Below are positions 9,644 through 17,603 of a stretch of DNA of 64,000 bases, one piece after another; the stretch's first letter is position 1; every line of letters starts with the position of its first letter. Origin of the DNA: an uncultured Eubacteriales bacterium (lineage in GTDB: Bacteria > Bacillota > Clostridia > Oscillospirales > Acutalibacteraceae); the NCBI GenBank assembly GCA_934667845.1, contig CAKUMQ010000004.1, positions 1 to 64,000 of the forward strand. The letters are read 5' to 3'. Both the position numbers and the translations under genes were made by a program. A model generated the notes under the pieces. It had not been told where the DNA came from and did no database searches. It worked only from the letters and a program-made list of their open reading frames with translations.

Positions 9644-11839
9644 TCAGACAGGATCTCCCTGCCAGAGCGGCAGCTCCCACGCCTCTATCTCCTGCCTGCT
9701 GCCGTACAGATACAGGAAGGTCTTGCCCTTATCCAGTTCCTTGGTGACTGTATCCACCTGCTCATACCAGCGGTTCTCGAAATAGTCATACACATCGCAG
9801 ATCCGCGGGAAGCGTACCGTCTTTTCGCCCGGTGTCGTCGTGTGCGTGACCATCAGTTGCGGACCGGGCAGCAGGTAATCGCCGAAATAGCCGTACTCCC
9901 GCACACCGGCGAGCCGGGCAAGCCGCAAAAGCAGCTCCTTATCCAGATCAAACCCGCCGAAAAACACCGTTTGGAAGCCCTCCTGCCGTTTTACGGCAAA
10001 GCCAGCCTTTCCCTTTACCTGCTCTGCGGTATAGCGGGCGATGACCTCGACATCCCCCTCCTCCGCGTAAAACAGCGGGTTCACGTCCACCTCGCGGCCG
10101 GCGGAGGTGTTGCGGCAGCCCGCCCAGTCGCCGACAAACTCCATCTGCACCGGCAATTTTGTACCCGCGGGCGCCTCCGCCCGGTCGATCGTCATGCCGG
10201 TCAGGCGGCGCATCTCCTCCTGATCCATATCGCCGAAGCCGTAGAGAAATACCGTCGTCTGTCCCGGGCGGCGGATCTTCTGCAAAGCCCGTTCGCCCCT
10301 TGCGCCTTTCAAACCGGTCGGATTCAGCAAAAGGGTCAGTCTGCAGGCATCCGCCTTTCCTGCCAGCCAGTCGTCCCCGGAGTAAAAGCCCACGGCAAGT
10401 CCCAGCCGGTAGAGGGTCATCCGCAGGTTGAACATGGTGTATCCGAACGTGCCGTGCGCCGAGGCGATCTTATATACCTCCTCCTCGTCCAGCACCACCG
10501 CCACCTCCGGCACATAGGGCGTGATATGCGGCATCAGCGCGTCATACAGCTTCTGCAGATTGCCGATCTGCGTCCAGATCGCCGGATGGTAGAACCATCC
10601 GCGTCCCGCCAGATCCATGTACCAGGAGGCACAGCCCCGCACCATCTGGGTGCCTGCCTCCCGCTTATACACCTCGTACAGATCCTCAAAATTGTAGATA
10701 TTCTGGAACCCGTCCTTTGTGTCGCCCGGTTCCCGCCGATAGATCAGAAAGGTGCGGATATCGTTTTCCACAAACCACATCTTGTGATGAGCCACCACCG
10801 AATCAATGGCGCAGGTATACGGGCCGGTTCCGCCCACATCGCGGTCCCAATACCCGATCGGGCTGGAAAAGCCGTCGATATCCGGGCATTCCAACAGCTG
10901 CTGCAGCGCAAAATGGCCGGATTTGGAATCGCCGCCCAGCTCATACCAGTACCCATAGAAGCACATCACCACGGTATCCCCGCCGGTGACGCGCTTGACG
11001 ATGCGGGCAAAGCCCCTGATCAGCTCCGCGATCCGCACGGACAGCATTTCGTTATAGTCCGCGTGGATCTGCTCTCCCGGCGCAGAGAGATAATAGGTCG
11101 GATACGGGTTTCGCCCCGTGTTGCCGGGGATCGGGCAGGGGATCCGGATATCCTCGAAACACAGGTCGTCCCTGCCGTATGCCGCCCGCAGCGCGGCGGT
11201 GTCGCCGCCGTATTTGCGGCGGACAAACGCGCGGAAAGCGGTCTGCGCGGCCCGGCTGACGTCGCATCCGCCCTCGCGGAAGCCGAAATGAAACCACTCA
11301 TCCGACTCGCCGCCGCCGATATGGTAGCCCACAATGTGGTCGGCATACACCGGATGACTCACAAAATACCGGACAAACGCCTCGGCGGCTTCCTCAGCCA
11401 TTTCCCGCCAGTTCTCCGAAAACAGGGAGGTCATCGCGGAATCAAAATCCGCTTTCACCTCGCCGTTTTCCTGCACGTCCGCTTCATAGATCACGGTCTC
11501 TCCCGGGTGCAGCTGCTCCCACTTGCGGGCACTCTCCCCATACTGGCACACATTGAGCCGCACAAGCACCTTTGCCTGTGCATCGTGCCGCAGGATCATA
11601 TCCAGATAGCGTGAGAGGTTATCCACGCTCCGCTGCCGCTCCTCCGGCATTGACCCCATCTTTAAGATCACGGAGAACAAGTGTATCCCATGCTGCGCAG
11701 CCATTTTGAATTCCCGTTCGACGATATCCAGCCGATGCTCAAACAGCGTACAGCCGTAGAAAAACACGGGGACGGTCATCTGACCGTCAATAAACAATCT
11801 CGGCATACCGTTGACCGGACGAATGTGGGCCTTGACCAT
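9644..11839 (-). CDS. Cytoplasmic clan-A glycoside hydrolase-like protein, paralogue of the secreted one
   Basis: 731 residues from ATG 11839, which has AAAGGTGG eight bases upstream; GTG at 11851 is an alternative. There is no signal peptide, so the enzyme should act inside the cell on imported oligosaccharides. It aligns by eye with the lipoprotein encoded at 5282-7765 over the whole catalytic region: 'FRAFVRRKYGGDTAALRAAYG' minus its last residue, 'CFYGYWYEL', 'SSPIGYWDRDVGG' and 'MWFVENDIRTF'. Candidate catalytic acids are Glu181 ('GGESDEW') and Glu358 ('FVEND'). The C-terminal part contains a flavodoxin-like GH42-style domain ('TVFLYGFGDMDQEEM'). It is probably a beta-galactosidase-like exo-enzyme; specificity is unknown. 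Confidence 0.75.
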   Translation of the reverse strand: MVKAHIRPVNGMPRLFIDGQMTVPVFFYGCTLFEHRLDIVEREFKMAAQHGIHLFSVILKMGSMPEERQRSVDNLSRYLDMILRHDAQAKVLVRLNVCQYGESARKWEQLHPGETVIYEADVQENGEVKADFDSAMTSLFSENWREMAEEAAEAFVRYFVSHPVYADHIVGYHIGGGESDEWFHFGFREGGCDVSRAAQTAFRAFVRRKYGGDTAALRAAYGRDDLCFEDIRIPCPIPGNTGRNPYPTYYLSAPGEQIHADYNEMLSVRIAELIRGFARIVKRVTGGDTVVMCFYGYWYELGGDSKSGHFALQQLLECPDIDGFSSPIGYWDRDVGGTGPYTCAIDSVVAHHKMWFVENDIRTFLIYRREPGDTKDGFQNIYNFEDLYEVYKREAGTQMVRGCASWYMDLAGRGWFYHPAIWTQIGNLQKLYDALMPHITPYVPEVAVVLDEEEVYKIASAHGTFGYTMFNLRMTLYRLGLAVGFYSGDDWLAGKADACRLTLLLNPTGLKGARGERALQKIRRPGQTTVFLYGFGDMDQEEMRRLTGMTIDRAEAPAGTKLPVQMEFVGDWAGCRNTSAGREVDVNPLFYAEEGDVEVIARYTAEQVKGKAGFAVKRQEGFQTVFFGGFDLDKELLLRLARLAGVREYGYFGDYLLPGPQLMVTHTTTPGEKTVRFPRICDVYDYFENRWYEQVDTVTKELDKGKTFLYLYGSRQEIEAWELPLWQGDPV

Positions 11840-11894
11840 ACGGAGCGCCACCTTTCCTTTTATGATATCTGATCAGTATATACGTTGTCTTTGC

Positions 11895-11928
11895 GCCGTC
11901 TCTCCCGGGGGTTCCCGGGAGAGACGGC
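11895..11928 (-). other. Perfect 15-bp intercistronic stem-loop
   Basis: GCCGTCTCTCCCGGG pairs perfectly with CCCGGGAGAGACGGC across a 4-base loop, between the wall-anchored protein gene and the downstream glycosidase gene. The minus-strand sequence after it (GCAAAGACAACG) has no U tract, so full termination is unlikely. It may protect the upstream mRNA or reduce downstream expression; this is inference. Confidence 0.55.
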
Positions 11929-11937
11929 AGGATCGGT

Positions 11938-14268
11938 TCAGCCGTCGTTTTTCCGCCGACGGGAGGTGACAAACAGCGCAGCCGCAGCCGAAACGACCAG
12001 TCCGGTCAGCAGCGCCGCCGGGGCGGAAACGCCCGTTGCGGGAGGCGTAACCGATGCGTCGTCAGACCCGGGCTTGCTGCCGGGATCGGACTCGCCGTCG
12101 GATTCGGATCTGCTGTCCGGCTCGGGATCACTGTCCGGCTCGGGCTTGCTGTCCGGCTCCGACGTGTCGCCCGGCTCGGAGGTATCGCCGCCTTCGCCCT
12201 CCCAGGGGGTCTGTCCGTTCACTTCCAGGATCGTAAAGGCGATCGGGCTGCCGTCCATGGCAGAGGCGGCAAGGGACAGGTATGCGCCGGAGGCGAACTC
12301 CCGTTCCAGAGCCTCGCTGATCTTGACCGGCTGCCGGTCATCCGCCTGATAGCCGTCGGGGGTATACAGCGTCTCGCCGTCGATCAGGAAGCGGATCTTG
12401 CCCTCGACCCGCTTAATGCTGAAGATAAAGGTCGGTTTGTTTTCATCGTTCAGGTCGATCGTACGACCCGCATACGCCATCAGCGGACCGTTCGGCGTTC
12501 CCGCCTGCTTGGGATGGCTGAAAAGCGTTTCGGCAAAGGTGAATTCGTCTCCGTAGGAACGGAAAATGCGGGCGCGGAAAGAGGATGCCGTATCCAGATA
12601 CAGCGGATTGAAGCCGGTGAGCGAATCGGAGAGGATAAACTGGAGGTTGGCATCGACCGCATCATTGACGACGGGCAACTGATCCAAACGGATCTTAAAG
12701 CTGACATCCAGATCCTCAGCCGTCAGATCGAACTTTTTGTCAAGGCCGATATACACACCATGGGCGCCGCTGCCGCCGGACACCGTAATGCTGCCGTCGC
12801 GGTTGTAGTCCGCTTCCGTGATGACCTTTCCCTCGTTGCTGTCCTGTTCCGGCCCGACGATCCAATCCGTTTTGGTGACCGGCTTTTCCGGATCGGAGGG
12901 CTCTTCGGAGCTTTCCGGCAAGTCGGAGCTTTCCGGCAAGTCGGAGCTTTCCGGCAAGTCGGAACTCTCGGGCAGGTCGGAGCTCTCGGGAAGGTCGGAG
13001 CTTTCGGGCAAGTCGGAGCTCTCGGGCAAGTCGGAGCTCTCGGGTTCGCTTTCATCGGGAGTTTCCGGTACCAGCGGCGCTTTCCCGTTGACCTGCAGAA
13101 CGGTCGTGGTAAATCCGCCGTCAAAGGAGCTTGTGCCGATCGTCAGATAGCCGCTTCCGAGCCCTTCGATAAAGTCGCTGACCCGCTGATCGGTGTCTCC
13201 TGCAGGACCGTAGGTCAGTTCGTTATTGATATACAGGCGAATCATACCGTCCACGCGCTTAAACCGCAGGGTGTACGCCGTGTCCTCGCCAAACGCCACA
13301 TAGCCGCCGGCATAAGCGCCGACCGCCGTATCTTCGAGCCATGTATGATTCAGCCCGAAATTGCCGTTATCCAGGCAGAACCGCACATGGAACGTATCGG
13401 CGCCGCTCGGGGCTTTAGAGGGCAGAGCTTTGGAAAAATACAGGCTGATAAACTGGCTGGCATTGCTGAAAGTGGTCTTCAGCGTCACGGATACATCCAG
13501 ATCCGCCGCCGTGAAGTCAATGGGGGCTGTTCTGATCGCATAATTCACCGCACCCATGGAAAATGTGCCGGTCGCCGCGTCAGTGGACACGCCCTCGCCG
13601 GTTATCCAGCGCGGCACCTCTGTCGACAGCGGCGCTTTCCCGTTGACCTGCAGAACGGTCGTGGTAAATCCGCCGTCAAAGGAGCTTGTGCCGATCGTCA
13701 GATAGCCGCTTCCGAGCCCTTCGATAAAGTCGCTGACCCGCTGATCGGTGTCTCCTGCAGGACCGTAGGTCAGTTCGTTATTGATATACAGGCGAATCAT
13801 ACCGTCCACGCGCTTAAACCGCAGGGTGTACGCCGTGTCCTCGCCAAACGCCACATAGCCGCCGGCATAAGCGCCGACCGCCGTATCTTCGAGCCATGTA
13901 TGATTCAGCCCGAAATTGCCGTTATCCAGGCAGAACCGCACATGGAACGTGTCGGCGCCGCTCGGGGCTTTAGAGGGCAGAGCTTTGGAAAAATACAGGC
14001 TGATAAACTGGTTGCCATTGCTGAAAGTGGTCTTCAGCGTCACGGATACATCCAGATCTGCCGCCGTGAAGTCAATGGGGGCTGTTCTGATCGCGTAGCC
14101 CCCCACACCCATGGAAAACGTGCCGGATGCCTCGTCAACGGTAACGCCCTCGCCGGTTGTCCACCCCGGCGTCTGACCCTCCGCTCTGACCGAATCGACC
14201 CACGCCGGGATCAGCAGAGAACCGGCCAGCAGCATAACGGCACAGACTAAAGCCAACAGTTTTTTCAC
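11938..14268 (-). CDS. Wall-anchored surface protein with three beta-sandwich modules and sortase-like C terminus
   Basis: 776 residues from GTG 14268 (signal peptide MKKLLALVCAVMLLAGSLLI); AAAGGA lies about ten bases upstream. Module 1 (~35-210) and module 2 (~215-395) are nearly identical and each end in 'TVLQVNGKAPL'. A Ser/Glu/Pro/Asp repeat linker (PESSDL units) follows, then a more distant third module ending 'TILEVNGQTPW'. An acidic Ser/Pro/Glu/Asp-rich stretch leads to a 'PPATG' motif, a ~20-residue hydrophobic helix and an RRRK tail, which is a sortase-type sorting signal with Pro in place of Leu. The modules look like LamG/jelly-roll sugar-binding domains, including 'LRFKRVDGMIRLYINNE'. 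It probably captures polysaccharide on the cell wall for the adjacent transporter (inference). Confidence 0.75.
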   Translation of the reverse strand: MKKLLALVCAVMLLAGSLLIPAWVDSVRAEGQTPGWTTGEGVTVDEASGTFSMGVGGYAIRTAPIDFTAADLDVSVTLKTTFSNGNQFISLYFSKALPSKAPSGADTFHVRFCLDNGNFGLNHTWLEDTAVGAYAGGYVAFGEDTAYTLRFKRVDGMIRLYINNELTYGPAGDTDQRVSDFIEGLGSGYLTIGTSSFDGGFTTTVLQVNGKAPLSTEVPRWITGEGVSTDAATGTFSMGAVNYAIRTAPIDFTAADLDVSVTLKTTFSNASQFISLYFSKALPSKAPSGADTFHVRFCLDNGNFGLNHTWLEDTAVGAYAGGYVAFGEDTAYTLRFKRVDGMIRLYINNELTYGPAGDTDQRVSDFIEGLGSGYLTIGTSSFDGGFTTTVLQVNGKAPLVPETPDESEPESSDLPESSDLPESSDLPESSDLPESSDLPESSDLPESSDLPESSEEPSDPEKPVTKTDWIVGPEQDSNEGKVITEADYNRDGSITVSGGSGAHGVYIGLDKKFDLTAEDLDVSFKIRLDQLPVVNDAVDANLQFILSDSLTGFNPLYLDTASSFRARIFRSYGDEFTFAETLFSHPKQAGTPNGPLMAYAGRTIDLNDENKPTFIFSIKRVEGKIRFLIDGETLYTPDGYQADDRQPVKISEALEREFASGAYLSLAASAMDGSPIAFTILEVNGQTPWEGEGGDTSEPGDTSEPDSKPEPDSDPEPDSRSESDGESDPGSKPGSDDASVTPPATGVSAPAALLTGLVVSAAAALFVTSRRRKNDG
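12902..13045. repeat. 18-bp tandem repeat encoding PESSDL linker
   Basis: About eight imperfect copies of an 18-bp unit (for example CAAGTCGGAGCTTTCCGG on the plus strand) encode seven PESSDL hexapeptides and one PESSEE. Copies alternate between two codon variants (CTTTCCGG and CTCTCGGG), showing block expansion. This is a spacer inside a cell-surface protein, not a CRISPR. Confidence 0.9.
13072..14181. repeat. 555-bp in-frame tandem duplication
   Basis: Copies at about 13072-13626 and 13627-14181 encode the first two modules of the surface protein. About 470 bases at the 3' end of each copy on the minus strand (13072-13540 and 13627-14095) differ at only a few positions; the module edges have diverged more. 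The near-identity at silent sites implies recent duplication or ongoing gene conversion. Confidence 0.9.
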
Positions 14269-14309
14269 AGGTAACGCTTCCTTTCCTTTTTGTATTTTGC
14301 AGACACGGC

Positions 14310-15500
14310 TCATGTGTCAGAATTTGCCGGGGCTTTCTTTTTGATCACCAGAAAATACACAGCCGCTCCGGCGCCCGCCAGCACGATCACGGTGCCCACA
14401 ATGATCAGGGCGATGACCCCGCCGCCGAGACCGCCTTTGTCGACGTGGCTGTTATCCACAGGCACGGATCCGCCGTCAGATGCGGCAGAATCGTCGGGAT
14501 CTGCGGGATCGGAGGAATCGGTCGACGCATCGCCGTCGGAATCGGGAGCGGAGACAGGCTCCTCCTCCGAGGGAGCCGGGGCGGAGGATTCCTCCGGTGT
14601 GACCGGTGCTGCGGGATCCGACACGGAGGACTCCGCTTTCGACGGTGCGGTTGCCGACGGCTTGGTTGCCGACGGCTTGGTTGCCGGAGCGGTGGTCGCC
14701 GGCGGATCTGTCACCGACGGCGTGGGCGAAGAGCCCCAGGAGCCGGAGACCGTACCGGAGGCGTTCTTATCCACCGCAGGCTCGCCGTTGACCGTTTTTA
14801 CGGTAAAGGTGGCGGGAACATAGTTGCCGTCCTTGAACACAAGCTGCAGATACCATTTGCCTCCGGTCACCTTGGCGATATCGTCGACAAATGCCCACTT
14901 GTTCTGGTTGTTGATCTTCCGATTGTTGATATACACGTCATATCCGTCACCGGCGGCATTGCGCTTGACCGCAAAGCGGATATTGGTCCAGGACGCCTCT
15001 GTGGTGCCCTCGAAATACGCGCCCGGCTCAAACGAGCTTTTGCCCACACGGATCTTTTTGCGGCTCGAATCCCAGTTGGTCAGCAGTCCCTCGCCGCAGG
15101 TGATCTCGTTCGGGGTGTCGGTGGGGCGCAGCATCAGCATAAACCCGGGATGCTCCGTATCCCCGTAGAGGGAATCGGTGTTGGGGGCGGAAGAAAAGCC
15201 GACGGCAAAATACTGGTCAGCACATTTGGTGTACTGATCCAGGGAAAAGGTAACTTCAAAATCAGCCAGGTCGATCGGTTCCTCACAGGTGACGGCACAG
15301 CCGCCCGGCTCCTTATCCGCCTTGAAATTGCCGGTGACGGTAATGCGTCCCTTTTCCGCCGTGGCGACGGTACGGTTCGGTGCATTTTCATCCTGGATCG
15401 CGTGCCACTTGGACAGAGCGGGCGCGGCGGCAAAGGCAGGCAGAACGCATACCTGTGCCAGAACCAGCAGCGCCGCTGCAGCAGACAACAGTTTTTTCAT
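14310..15500 (-). CDS. Secreted, membrane-anchored protein with one beta-sandwich module
   Basis: 396 residues. The start is ATG 15500, with GGAGG ten bases upstream, giving a signal peptide MKKLLSAAAALLVLAQVCVL. Residues ~28-245 form one beta-rich module that resembles the modules of the downstream surface protein: 'IRFAVKRNAAGDGYDVYINN' corresponds to the 'KRVDGMIRLYINN' stretch, and the module ends 'TVKTVNGEPA'. A Pro/Ser/Thr/Glu-rich linker with KPSAT repeats follows. The C terminus is a single membrane helix ('VIALIIVGTVIVLAGAGAAV') and a KKKAPANSDT tail, with no LPXTG-like motif, so it is anchored in the membrane. A role in glycan capture near permease pair A is inferred. Confidence 0.7.
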   Translation of the reverse strand: MKKLLSAAAALLVLAQVCVLPAFAAAPALSKWHAIQDENAPNRTVATAEKGRITVTGNFKADKEPGGCAVTCEEPIDLADFEVTFSLDQYTKCADQYFAVGFSSAPNTDSLYGDTEHPGFMLMLRPTDTPNEITCGEGLLTNWDSSRKKIRVGKSSFEPGAYFEGTTEASWTNIRFAVKRNAAGDGYDVYINNRKINNQNKWAFVDDIAKVTGGKWYLQLVFKDGNYVPATFTVKTVNGEPAVDKNASGTVSGSWGSSPTPSVTDPPATTAPATKPSATKPSATAPSKAESSVSDPAAPVTPEESSAPAPSEEEPVSAPDSDGDASTDSSDPADPDDSAASDGGSVPVDNSHVDKGGLGGGVIALIIVGTVIVLAGAGAAVYFLVIKKKAPANSDT

Positions 15501-15583
15501 CTCAATAATTCCTCCTGTTTCTTTTTGTTTTTTTCGCGCGGTATGATTCGGGAGATCCTCCTTTCTTCCTTTTTCAGCATAGA

Positions 15584-16573
15584 TCAACCCACCAGTCCCG
15601 TACTGGCGATACTTTCCACAAAGCTCTTCTGACAGAACAGATACAGCAGTATCATCGGGAAAACAGACAGCATCACGCCCGCCTGGACCCAGGTGACGAT
15701 ATCGGTAGCCACCGTCGCATTCAGCAGCGCACCGGCATCGGTGGATATCCTCAGCAGTTCGCCGGATACGGTCATAAACTGATCAAAATACAGCGATGTC
15801 AGCGACGTGTCGTTCCAGTACCACACCACGGCGAAAAGCAGAACCACCAGCACCGCCGGTTTGGCATTGGGCAACATCACCCGCAGCATGGTCTTAAAAA
15901 ATCCGCAGCCGTCGACATATGCCGCCTCCTCGATCTCCTTGGGCAGCCCTTTGAAAAACTGCATGAAGATCAGGATATACAGCCCGTTTTTCAGCCCCAC
16001 GCCCATGGCAGCCGGTAAATAACAGTTCAGCGGATTATCAAAAATATTGATCCTGATCTGCAGCCCCGTTACCGCCCGCACCAGTGAGACCAGCCCCAGC
16101 GGGTCAAAATCCGAAAACATGAGGAAATTCGGAATGGACACGACCTCCATCGGCAGGATCATGGTCAATACGAGCAGAACCAGCAGGGGCGTTTTGCCCG
16201 GAAACCGGAACCGGGCGAAGCCGTAGCCGATCACGCAGCAGGACACCACCGACAGCAGGGCGCATCCCAGACTGAGCGACGCGGAATTTTTCAGCAAGGT
16301 GCCGTAGTGAAAATTTTTCCATACGCCGACAATGTTATCCAGCGTCAGCCGGGTGGGGATCCACACAACGTTTAGGTCGTTGACCTGCTCCGACGGGCGA
16401 AAAGCCATGCTGAGCATATAGAGAATGGGATAGAGGATCACAAAGCTGATGCCGATCAGATACAGATAGGAAAGAAGGTGCATCGCGCCCTGAACGGTCT
16501 TTCCCCCGGCGATCCGCAGCATCGTCTGCCGGTCATAGCGTCTTCGCTGCCGAAAAAGCTCCGTCACTTTCAT
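15584..16573 (-). CDS. Carbohydrate ABC transporter permease, MalG type (pair A)
   Basis: 329 residues, six predicted membrane helices, beginning near residue 32 ('LLSYLYLIGISFVILYPILY'). The EAA loop is 'EEAAYVDGCGFFKTMLRVML' near residue 220. ATG is preceded by AAAGGAGAAAAAC. It lies 12 bases after its MalF-type partner. It belongs to a second transporter module in the same locus and is clearly different in sequence from pair B, so the locus encodes either two importers or two alternative membrane channels sharing binding proteins. Confidence 0.93.
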   Translation of the reverse strand: MKVTELFRQRRRYDRQTMLRIAGGKTVQGAMHLLSYLYLIGISFVILYPILYMLSMAFRPSEQVNDLNVVWIPTRLTLDNIVGVWKNFHYGTLLKNSASLSLGCALLSVVSCCVIGYGFARFRFPGKTPLLVLLVLTMILPMEVVSIPNFLMFSDFDPLGLVSLVRAVTGLQIRINIFDNPLNCYLPAAMGVGLKNGLYILIFMQFFKGLPKEIEEAAYVDGCGFFKTMLRVMLPNAKPAVLVVLLFAVVWYWNDTSLTSLYFDQFMTVSGELLRISTDAGALLNATVATDIVTWVQAGVMLSVFPMILLYLFCQKSFVESIASTGLVG

Positions 16574-16585
16574 GTTTTTCTCCTT

Positions 16586-17497
16586 TCAGCGGTCGAAAAT
16601 ATACCGGCGGCCGATCAGCAGGGACACCAGCACGATCAGAACCAGCACCGCCGCGGAATAGACCACCGCTATTGCCGACGCATAGGAATACTGGAAATTG
16701 GAAAACGCCTGTGTGGATATCATTTTGATCACGGCGTTGTCCGGATCGGTAAAGGAGTCGATGATGGTGTAGATCACCACGAGGAAGATGATCGGCATAC
16801 ACATGGGAAACGTGATCTTCCAGAATTCCGACCACGAGGATGCCCCCTCCATCTTTGCCGCCTCATATAGCGACGGGGATATGCTTTGCAGTCCCGCCAG
16901 GCAAAGCAGGATCTGCACGCCGGACACCCAGCTGATATCCGCCACGCTGCTGACGGCGGCGGACAGAAAGCCGGAGACGCTTTCTCCGAGCGCCGTATTC
17001 GCCAGCAGATCGTTGAGCACGGTCATATCCAGCGCCGTCATTCCTCCGGAGGTGCTTCCCATCATGGACATCGCAGTGGAATCCGAGCGCACCAGACTGG
17101 CTACCGCGCCGGACATGACCACCACCGGCAGGAAAAACACCGCCCGGAAAAACAGCCGTCCGCGAAATTCGCGGTTGAGCAGCAGCGCCGCAAAAATGCT
17201 GAACACGATGACCGTGGGAACGCGGATGAGCAGCCCGGTCAGCACCGACTGCATGTTCAGGAAAAAATCCGGATCGGACAGAAACATCTGCCGGTAATAC
17301 CGCAAGCCCTCAAAAGTGGTCTGGAATCCGGTCTCATAATTGACCTGGAGGGTGCAAAAGCTGTAGCGGACCGTGTCGAGGAGCGGCTTGACAAAAAACA
17401 AAGCCAACCCCAGAATAAACGGCGCCGCGAAAAACAATCCGGCTTTGGCCCGTCTCCGTTCGAAACTGGACGATCTTCTTTTCACGGACAGCTTCAT
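16586..17497 (-). CDS. Carbohydrate ABC transporter permease, MalF type (pair A)
   Basis: About 303 residues of MalF/UgpA type. The first membrane helix is 'AGLFFAAPFILGLALFFVKP'. The EAA loop is 'YEAAKMEGASSWSEFWKITF' near residue 225. The start is uncertain: AAAAGGAG abuts ATG 17497, the frame extends to a TTG at 17533, and a GTG lies four codons inside. It is the first gene of the minus-strand carbohydrate operon and diverges from the AraC-type regulator, which is therefore its likely controller. Confidence 0.9.
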   Translation of the reverse strand: MKLSVKRRSSSFERRRAKAGLFFAAPFILGLALFFVKPLLDTVRYSFCTLQVNYETGFQTTFEGLRYYRQMFLSDPDFFLNMQSVLTGLLIRVPTVIVFSIFAALLLNREFRGRLFFRAVFFLPVVVMSGAVASLVRSDSTAMSMMGSTSGGMTALDMTVLNDLLANTALGESVSGFLSAAVSSVADISWVSGVQILLCLAGLQSISPSLYEAAKMEGASSWSEFWKITFPMCMPIIFLVVIYTIIDSFTDPDNAVIKMISTQAFSNFQYSYASAIAVVYSAAVLVLIVLVSLLIGRRYIFDR

Positions 17498-17518
17498 CTC
17501 CTTTTTCTTTTTAGGCGA

Positions 17519-17547
17519 TTGACGCGCGGACAAAAATGATATATACT
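17519..17547 (+). promoter_or_regulatory. Promoter of the AraC-type regulator gene
   Basis: TTGACG (17519-17524), 17-base spacer, TATACT (17542-17547): close to the housekeeping sigma consensus. The transcript would start near 17554, leaving about 50 bases before the proposed TTG start at 17604. Confidence 0.7.
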
Positions 17548-17565
17548 ATTTAACGACTTTGTGAA
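17538..17565 (-). promoter_or_regulatory. Candidate promoter of the carbohydrate operon
   Basis: On the minus strand TTCACA (17560-17565), 16-base spacer, TATATC (17538-17543). The match is moderate. Its -10 overlaps the -10 of the divergent regulator promoter, so the two could not be occupied together. Confidence 0.35.
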
Positions 17566-17603
17566 TGAAATTAAGTCAGTCTGTTTTAACAAGGGTGAGA
17601 ACA

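Noticed and set aside
12902..13045. CRISPR-like short tandem repeat
   Set aside because: Units are directly adjacent without spacers and lie in frame inside a surface protein gene.
17565..17603. ATG 17565 as the start of the AraC-type gene
   Set aside because: It is only about 11 bases after the predicted transcription start and lacks a ribosome-binding site; TTG 17604 has AAGGGTGAG upstream.
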